DNA from: Mycobacterium kubicae
Lineage (GTDB): Bacteria; Actinomycetota; Actinomycetes; Mycobacteriales; Mycobacteriaceae
Length of the DNA stretch: 64,000 nt
Direction: 5' to 3'
Assembly (NCBI RefSeq): GCF_015689175.1
Contig: NZ_CP065047.1
Span: forward strand, 3,720,001-3,784,000
In this document: in pieces, positions 58,872 through 64,000 of the stretch
How the letters are laid out: every line of letters starts with the position of its first letter
Position numbering within the stretch: the first letter of the stretch is position 1
Translations under genes and position numbers: made by a program
Notes under the pieces: model-generated
The model's input: the letters and a program-made list of their open reading frames with translations, nothing else
Told to the model about the DNA's origin: nothing
The model's database searches: none

Positions 58872-59219
58872 TCAGGCAGTGCTCAAGTGGTAATCGCCGG
58901 CTTCGCTCAAGGCTGCGGCGATCTGCTCGTTGGTAACCGGCGTGTCGCTGGTGATGGTGACGGTCGAGGTGTCCCCGGGTACCAGGTCAACACTCACAGC
59001 GCTGACCCCGGGTAGCGCGGTCAGTTCTTCGGTGACCGCCTGCACGCAATGACCGCAAGTCATTCCGGTGACGGAGTAGCTGGCAACAGTGCCGATCATG
59101 TCGTTGTCCTTTGGGGGTGTGGTCGGGTCATCTGCGGGGTGCCGTCGCGGACGGCAGCAAGCGCAGCCGGCCGCTGAAGACTCAGCCAATGGCTTGATTG
59201 GGATTACTTTGAGGTCCAT
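58872..59219 (-). CDS. copZ: CopZ-like copper chaperone with Cys-rich N-terminal extension
   Basis: 115 residues from ATG 59219, chosen for the strong AAGGAG 8 bases upstream; an internal ATG at 59099 also has AAAGGA and would give a plain 75-residue CopZ. The HMA domain has [15 protein letters not shown]. The extension has CACC ([10 protein letters not shown]) and a Pro-rich linker. It delivers Cu(I) to the ATPase 52 bp downstream. Two translation products are possible. Confidence 0.85.
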   Translation of the reverse strand: MDLKVIPIKPLAESSAAGCACCRPRRHPADDPTTPPKDNDMIGTVASYSVTGMTCGHCVQAVTEELTALPGVSAVSVDLVPGDTSTVTITSDTPVTNEQIAAALSEAGDYHLSTA

Positions 59220-59260
59220 CAGATCGACTCCTTCTGTAAGTCGTCGCAGGCGTGAACGGG

Positions 59261-59554
59261 TCACGAACGCACGAGACGCGCGATGGCCGCTGACGCTTCG
59301 TTGATCTTTTGCTCTGCCACGTCGCCTCCTGCCCGGACCGCGTGACTGACGCAGTGGGTCAAATGCTCCTCGAGGAGCACCAGGGCCACTGATTCGAGCG
59401 CTTTCGTGGTAGCCGAGATCTGGGTAAGCACGTCGATGCAATAGGCGTCGTCCTCGACCATCCGCATCAGACCGCGCACCTGGCCCTCAATGCGGCGCAA
59501 CCGCTTGCCATAGGCGTCTTTGGCCTCGGTATACCCCGGCGCTGTGGTGTCCAT
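59261..59554 (-). CDS. csoR: copper-sensing repressor CsoR/RicR-type
   Basis: 97 residues. C39, H64 and C68 (DAYCIDVL, LLEEHLTHCV) are the three Cu(I) ligands, all present. KRLRRIEGQVRGLMRM is the DNA-binding face. It heads the unit csoR-copZ-ATPase and faces lpqS-cysK2-MFS across 500 bp with G-tract dyads. It probably releases DNA upon Cu(I) binding, like CsoR and RicR of M. tuberculosis. Confidence 0.95.
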   Translation of the reverse strand: MDTTAPGYTEAKDAYGKRLRRIEGQVRGLMRMVEDDAYCIDVLTQISATTKALESVALVLLEEHLTHCVSHAVRAGGDVAEQKINEASAAIARLVRS

Positions 59555-59570
59555 GACTTATCCTCCTCTA

Positions 59571-59618
59571 AACATACCCATAGGGGGTACCTTTGCGATC
59601 GTACCCCCCGGGGGTACC
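59571..59618. promoter_or_regulatory. CsoR-type operators
   Basis: ACATACCCATAGGGGGTAC (59572-59590) and GTACCCCCCGGGGGTAC (59601-59617) are dyads with C/G tracts, as in known CsoR and RicR sites. They lie 17-64 bp upstream of csoR, so self-regulation is expected. Confidence 0.8.
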
Positions 59619-60051
59619 GATGTGTCAAGTGCCCCGCCCTACGGGCGCACTGAGTTGAAAGGGCGTGGTCAACGCCGTGTTGGACTGACCGAGCGTCGCT
59701 AAGCCCCTTACTCAGACGATCAACGTCAAGACTTCGCCCGTACGACGCGGTCTGACGTTCAGCGTGAAAAGCTTCGTCCGCAACAGCGCTGACCGTCGGC
59801 GAAGGACGAGCCTGAGCAATCGGCGTCGCTGCTCATGGGCGGCCAACGCCTGGCCAAAGAAGCGACTTCCGGGCATGTAAGTGACCTACGTTGTACCGGT
59901 ACGGGGTATAAGATCTGCGTGTCATGCTTCGAAAACCGATGTGTTGCCTACCCTTAACATTGCTGTGACCTGGGTGTTTATGTCTGCGCGGATAAAATTT
60001 GCTCCGCTGATTGTGGTATACCCCCCCGGAGTGCGCTATGATCGGAGCATT
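59619..60051 (+). other. intergenic with promoter of the lpqS unit
   Basis: No gene recognised in 59619-60014. TACCGGTACGGGGTATAAG at about 59895 and GGTATACCCCCCCGGAGTG at 60015-60033 resemble CsoR/RicR sites. The second lies 20-37 bp before the lpqS GTG, so copper control of the rightward operon is likely. Confidence 0.6.
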
Positions 60052-60477
60052 GTGAGGGGCGGACTGAGTTGGAACGACACCCGTAGACCGCCACGGCTAC
60101 GATCTCTGATCGCCGTGGCGGCCGGGGTGTGGCTGCTCGCCGCGGTCGCTCAATGCGGACTTTCGCGGGTGGAGGCCCACGAACCTCACCCGGCCCACGC
60201 CTTGTTCTCGTCGCTGGGTGGCGAATTCGCCGTCAACGTCGACCACACTCACATCGCGGCCGGCTCGACCGCCGCCCACCCCGAGCATTTCGTGACGGCC
60301 GCACTGCCGAAGCCCGCGACCGCATTGAGCGCGCTTGGCGTCGTCGTTGCGGTTCTCGCCGCTACCGGATCCCTGGCCGGCCTCATTGCGCGAGTGGGCC
60401 GCGGCCCGCCCTTCGCGCTCGGCACTGCTTACACCGGTCAAGACCTCCTGACGCGGTTCTGTCTGTCTCGTCGCTGA
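60052..60477 (+). CDS. lpqS: LpqS-like copper-regulated envelope protein
   Basis: 141 residues from GTG 60052. Membrane signal (LIAVAAGVWLLAAVAQCG) with a lipobox-like Cys. HPAHALFSSLGGEFAVNVDH and His-rich stretch, then a second helix (LSALGVVVAVLAATGSLAGL), and a conserved end GRGPPFALGTAYTGQDLLTR. It matches LpqS (Rv0847), part of the RicR regulon. The next two genes are also in Rv0847-Rv0849 order. Confidence 0.88.
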   Translation: MRGGLSWNDTRRPPRLRSLIAVAAGVWLLAAVAQCGLSRVEAHEPHPAHALFSSLGGEFAVNVDHTHIAAGSTAAHPEHFVTAALPKPATALSALGVVVAVLAATGSLAGLIARVGRGPPFALGTAYTGQDLLTRFCLSRR

Positions 60478-60563
60478 TCGGTCAGCATCAGGCTGTTGTG
60501 GTTCCCCACGATGGCCCGTGACTGCTGACCCTTATCAACTGCCGCACTTGGCTTGCGGCGTCG

Positions 60564-61706
60564 ATGGAAGCGACACTTCAAATGAACCATTTGTTAAATC
60601 ATTCGGTACACGCCCCTACCCCTAGAGTCCGCGCGTTGGAGCTCTCGTCCGAGAGCCGATCCAGCCGGCCGAGCACGATGGTCGGTAACACGCCCGTCCT
60701 CTGGATTTCGCAGCCTCTCAGTTCGGCTGATCGCGGCTTCTGGGCCAAACTCGAAGGCTTTAATCCCGGCGGTATGAAAGATCGCCCCGCCCTGCACATG
60801 GTGGAACGTGCTCGAGCTCGCGGCGACTTGCGCCCCGGAGCACGGATAGTCGAGTCCACAAGCGGCACTTTGGGTTTGGGGCTCGCCCTGGCCGGGGTGG
60901 TCTACCACCATCCGGTTACCCTGGTCACCGACCCCGGTATGGAGCCAATTATTCGGCGCATGCTCACCGCCTACGGAACACAGATTGATGTAGTCACCGA
61001 GCCGCATCCAGTAGGTGGCTGGCAAAAGGCACGCACCGACCGGGTAGCCGAGCTGCTGGCCGTTGATCCGCACGCTTGGAATCCCGACCAGTACAACAAT
61101 CCTGATAACGTCGACGGCTACGAGTCGTTGGCGTTGGAGCTCATCGAGCAGCTTGGCCACATCGATGTTCTGGTGTGCTCGGTAGGCACCGGTGGGCACT
61201 CTGCGGGGGTGGCACGGGTCTTGCGCCGGTTCAATCCCGATCTGAAGTTAATCGGCGTGGACACCGTTGGGTCAACGATTTTCGGACAACCGGCTGCCCC
61301 GCGGCTGATGCGCGGGCTGGGCTCAAGCATCTACCCCGGCAACGTCGACTATGCCGCGTTCAACGAAGTGCACTGGGTAGCTCCTGCTGAAGCCGTCTGG
61401 GCGTGCCGGGCGCTGGCAGCCACCCATTTCACCAGCGGCGGATGGAGCGTTGGCGCGGTCGCACTTGTCGCTGGCTGGGCAGCTCACACCATGCCCGCGG
61501 ACACGACCATCGCAGCCGTTTTCCCCGACGGTCCGCAGCGCTACTTCGACACGATCTACAACGACGACTACTGCCGCGAGCATGACCTGTTGGATCACAA
61601 TCCACCACTAGAGCCCGCGGTGGTTAGTGACCCGAGCGCACAGGTGATTAGCTCTTGGACGCGGTGCCGCACTGTTCGCGCGCCCGCGGCGGCGGGGCGC
61701 TCTTGA
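60564..61706 (+). CDS. cysK2: CysK2-like PLP enzyme (S-sulfocysteine synthase type)
   Basis: 380 residues, cysteine synthase fold. Asn-Pro-Gly-Gly-Met-Lys ([10 protein letters not shown]) carries the PLP lysine, then [26 protein letters not shown] phosphate loop. Closest to CysK2 (Rv0848), reported to make S-sulfocysteine from O-phosphoserine and thiosulfate. Its stop overlaps the MFS start by 4 bases. In a copper operon it may supply a thiol or sulfonate that binds copper. Confidence 0.9.
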   Translation: MEATLQMNHLLNHSVHAPTPRVRALELSSESRSSRPSTMVGNTPVLWISQPLSSADRGFWAKLEGFNPGGMKDRPALHMVERARARGDLRPGARIVESTSGTLGLGLALAGVVYHHPVTLVTDPGMEPIIRRMLTAYGTQIDVVTEPHPVGGWQKARTDRVAELLAVDPHAWNPDQYNNPDNVDGYESLALELIEQLGHIDVLVCSVGTGGHSAGVARVLRRFNPDLKLIGVDTVGSTIFGQPAAPRLMRGLGSSIYPGNVDYAAFNEVHWVAPAEAVWACRALAATHFTSGGWSVGAVALVAGWAAHTMPADTTIAAVFPDGPQRYFDTIYNDDYCREHDLLDHNPPLEPAVVSDPSAQVISSWTRCRTVRAPAAAGRS

Positions 61707-63004
61707 GGTTCGTCACGCAGTTCCGCAGTTTCGACGGGCCGGCGCGGATGCTTATGGTCAACCAGTTCGGCATCAATATGGGCTTCTACATGCTGATGCC
61801 GTATCTGGCGGGCTACCTCGCCGGTCCGCTCGGGCTGGCCGCTTGGGCGGTCGGACTGGTCCTCGGAGTGCGCAATTTCTCTCAACAGGGGATGTTCGTT
61901 GTTGGCGGCACGCTGGCGGACCGGCTCGGCTACAAACCGTTGATCGTGGCCGGATGCCTGCTGCGCACGGCCGGCTTCGGGCTGCTGGTCGTCGCGCATT
62001 CGCTGCCTGCCATTTTGATTGCGTCAGCTGCGACTGGTTTTGCCGGCGCGTTGTTCAACCCCGCGGTGCGAGCTTATCTAGCCGCAGAAGCCGGCGAGCG
62101 ACGCGTTGAGGCATTCGCCGTGTTCAACATTTTCTACCAATCGGGGATCCTGTTGGGCCCGCTGGTCGGACTGGCTTTGCTAGCGTTCGATTTTCGGGTG
62201 ACGGCGTTCGGCGCTGCAGTTGTGTTTGCCGTACTCACGGTAGCGCAGCTACTCGCGCTGCCCCAGCACCGCGCGGACTTAAACACTGATAGAACAACCA
62301 TTCTCGAAGACTGGCGTGTCGTCATCGCCAATAAGTCCTTTTTGATGTTTGCCGCCGCAATGATCGGCTCCTACGTGTTGTCCTTCCAGGTGTATCTCGC
62401 CCTACCGTTGCAGGCGTCCATACTCGCACCGGGGTCTCAATCATCCTTGGTAGCAGCAGTATTCGTGGTGTCCGGTGTCGTTGCCGTCGCCGGACAGTTG
62501 CGCATTACCCGCTGGTTTGCAGCACGTTGGGGTCCCGGACGCAGTCTGGCCATCGGCCTGACGATTCTGGCCGCGTCCTTCCTGCCGCTGACTATTGTTC
62601 CCGACAGCCAACGCTTAGGTGCGGTGGCGGCTGTCGCCGCGCTGCTGGTGTCAGCGGCCATGTTGGCGGTGGGCTCAGCTGCCGTCTTCCCCTTCGAGAT
62701 GGAGACCGTCGTTGTGCTGGCCGGGGGCCGGCTTGTGGCCACTCATTACGGGTTTTACAACACCATCGTGGGAGCCGGAATTCTCATCGGGAATCTGGCT
62801 ACCGGTGCGGCCATGAGTGCCGCAAGACGGTTGGGCGCCGGTGAATTGCTCTGGGGTGGACTGGTTCTGGTTGGCGTGATCGCCGCCCTGGCCCTGCACC
62901 GCCTAGACCGCGGCAATCACCTCCAAGCTCGCGACCCGGCTGGCATGTCCGATAGCCAGGGTAGTGACAAAGGTGTCCGACCGGACGGCAACGAGCGGCG
63001 GTGA
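61703..63004 (+). CDS. MFS transporter, Rv0849-like
   Basis: 433 residues from TTG 61703. 12 membrane helices, with the MFS loop [18 protein letters not shown] between TM2 and TM3 and [20 protein letters not shown]. It resembles Rv0849, the third gene in the M. tuberculosis lpqS locus. Substrate unknown; the operon suggests export of a sulfur compound or metal complex. Confidence 0.9.
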   Translation: MRFVTQFRSFDGPARMLMVNQFGINMGFYMLMPYLAGYLAGPLGLAAWAVGLVLGVRNFSQQGMFVVGGTLADRLGYKPLIVAGCLLRTAGFGLLVVAHSLPAILIASAATGFAGALFNPAVRAYLAAEAGERRVEAFAVFNIFYQSGILLGPLVGLALLAFDFRVTAFGAAVVFAVLTVAQLLALPQHRADLNTDRTTILEDWRVVIANKSFLMFAAAMIGSYVLSFQVYLALPLQASILAPGSQSSLVAAVFVVSGVVAVAGQLRITRWFAARWGPGRSLAIGLTILAASFLPLTIVPDSQRLGAVAAVAALLVSAAMLAVGSAAVFPFEMETVVVLAGGRLVATHYGFYNTIVGAGILIGNLATGAAMSAARRLGAGELLWGGLVLVGVIAALALHRLDRGNHLQARDPAGMSDSQGSDKGVRPDGNERR

Positions 63005-63034
63005 TAGGTAGGCCAATGGTTGTTGTCGTTAACC

Positions 63035-63120
63035 TCACCAGCGTCCACCGCGGGCATCGGCCTTTCAACGAGCTTCAGCACGGACGGGTCACCGGTATGG
63101 GTGTATACGATCGACTTCAT
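63035..63120 (-). pseudogene. N-terminal fragment of a zinc/quinone oxidoreductase
   Basis: MKSIVYTHTGDPSVLKLVER and PMPAVDAGEV are typical of the first 30 residues of MDR-family NADPH:quinone oxidoreductases. The frame then loses family features and runs into the MFS gene. A truncated gene with its start preserved. Confidence 0.5.
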
Positions 63121-63184
63121 CGGCTTCCTTTCATGGGTTGTGCCAAGACCTCGACGTTGGCGAAATTCGACGACCCGCAGTGGT

Positions 63185-64000
63185 TCATGGCTTCAGTCGA
63201 ATCGGTTGGGCGCCGACGTTGACTCGCACGATCAGGTACGGCGGTATGCGGTCGTCGGTTCCGTGATTGAACAGCGGGGTTCGCGGCAACTGGTTGACAC
63301 TGACATACAAATGTCCGTCCGAGGCCAGGGCCAACGTGTCGGGCCACAGCAGCGTTTTCGCTTGCAACACCGTTGCCCACTGTCCTGTGGGACTGCGGCG
63401 TAACACCGCGCCGTGCTCGTAGGCGGTGGCGTAAACGTTTCCGGCCGTGTCTGATTCAAGACCGTCGGAGGCACACTTGTCACCGTGGTCGAGAATGGTC
63501 TCGGCGACCAGGGTGTCGCTGAGGTCCCGGTCGCGCAACGCGGCTGTGTCGACACTGTAGAGCCGCCGTGACGAGAGGGGACAGTAGAACAGCCGGGTGC
63601 CGTCGGGGCTGATCGCGATCCCGTCGGCGCCCACTTGGTATTGATCACGTACCACACCCTCGACCACGGCGCGGAATTGATTCTGCGCCTGCGTGCTCGG
63701 GTGGCCCCGAAGTCGATCCCAGCAATCACCGGTGTCAAGGTCGACGACGATGAGGGCACCCGTGGACTGTGAGTCCGTGATGTAGGCGTAGTGACCGGCA
63801 GAGAAATCGAAACGCACATCGTTCAGATAGGTTGTCGGCGTCATTGCCGTGTCGTCGATGGGAAACACCCGGTCGATTTCGTTGCGAGTCAGGTCAACCC
63901 GGACGAGCTTGGGTCCGCCACCGCTGACGTACGGCGAGAACGAGGGCGCACCGGTATCCAGTAGCCACAGGTACCCGTCGGGGTCGACGATCACACTCTG
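63185..64000 (-). CDS. MRJP/yellow-like beta-propeller protein (partial, 5' end outside window)
   Basis: At least 271 residues. VDPDGYLWLLDTG, TYLNDVRFDFSAGHYAYITD, GADGIAISPDGTRLFYCPLS, RLYSVDTAALRD, CASDGLESDTAGNVYATAYE and PDTLALASDGHLYVSVNQLP are the blades of the major royal jelly/yellow superfamily, related to SMP-30 lactonases. Bacterial members are of unknown role. The start lies beyond 64000. It is not evidently tied to the metal genes. Confidence 0.88.
   Translation of the reverse strand, partial: QSVIVDPDGYLWLLDTGAPSFSPYVSGGGPKLVRVDLTRNEIDRVFPIDDTAMTPTTYLNDVRFDFSAGHYAYITDSQSTGALIVVDLDTGDCWDRLRGHPSTQAQNQFRAVVEGVVRDQYQVGADGIAISPDGTRLFYCPLSSRRLYSVDTAALRDRDLSDTLVAETILDHGDKCASDGLESDTAGNVYATAYEHGAVLRRSPTGQWATVLQAKTLLWPDTLALASDGHLYVSVNQLPRTPLFNHGTDDRIPPYLIVRVNVGAQPIRLKP

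Overview
The window is high-GC DNA from a non-tuberculous Mycobacterium. The evidence is a PPE-SVP family protein, a DUF732 secreted protein, close relatives of the M. tuberculosis copper genes mmcO-lpqS-cysK2-Rv0849, and an IS6110-like insertion sequence. It reads as an accessory island or plasmid segment: the first 28 kb are mobile-element DNA around a few cargo genes, and the remaining 36 kb are almost entirely metal and metalloid resistance genes, many present in two versions, one intact and one decayed.

Region 1 (1-28 kb). Two near-identical inverted copies of an IS3-family element, each interrupted by a 2.16 kb group II intron, lie at 1-2707 (cut by the window edge) and 24416-27841 (complete, with a 4-bp target duplication). 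Between them are an IS21-family element, a Mu-type transposase remnant, a DUF1275 membrane protein, a decayed modA and a nested stack of elements from 7.5 to 18.3 kb. In the stack, an IS6110-like element cuts an IS481-like element. It is itself cut by a Tn554-like tyrosine-recombinase transposon and by an IS3-like element. The IS3-like element is cut by an IS256-like element, which is cut by a second tyrosine-recombinase pair. Cargo follows: a CDF cation exporter, a CmtR-like sensor with a CtpG-like P-type ATPase, and two small secreted proteins (DUF732, DUF305).

Region 2 (28-34 kb). A BlaI-type repressor with a broken BlaR1-type peptidase, a fatty-acid hydroxylase with an AraC regulator, an ArsR regulator with a truncated cation ATPase, a CsoR-HMA fusion protein and an anti-sigma-like membrane protein.

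Region 3 (34.6-48.3 kb). A tight leftward operon encodes the membrane arm of complex I (NuoA, H, J, K, L, M, N). The NADH module and the Fe-S subunits are absent. In their place is one protein that joins a NuoB-like domain without Fe-S cysteines, a stretch with 22 histidines, and a NuoD-like domain. A PPE protein and the multicopper oxidase MmcO follow on the same strand, divergent from an OmpR-type two-component system.

Region 4 (48.3-56.4 kb). Two small Met/Cys-rich membrane-anchored proteins, two SHOCT proteins, a second CsoR-HMA fusion and an intact BlaI-BlaR1 pair share operator-like sequences built on TACTWAGTA. After a chimeric CDF/ATPase remnant comes an arsenic module: arsR, a cadI/arsI-like gene, arsR, acr3 and arsC.

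Region 5 (56.5-64 kb). A copper ATPase, a CopZ-like chaperone and a canonical CsoR are transcribed leftward. Divergent from them across G-tract dyads is lpqS-cysK2-MFS, in the same order as M. tuberculosis Rv0847-Rv0849. The window ends in an oxidoreductase fragment and a partial MRJP/yellow-like protein.

Together the genes appear to give copper export (CtpV/CopA-like), periplasmic copper oxidation and sequestration (MmcO, DUF305, Met-rich proteins), cadmium/zinc/cobalt export and arsenic detoxification. The His-rich reduced complex I within the copper locus is the best candidate for an undescribed system.
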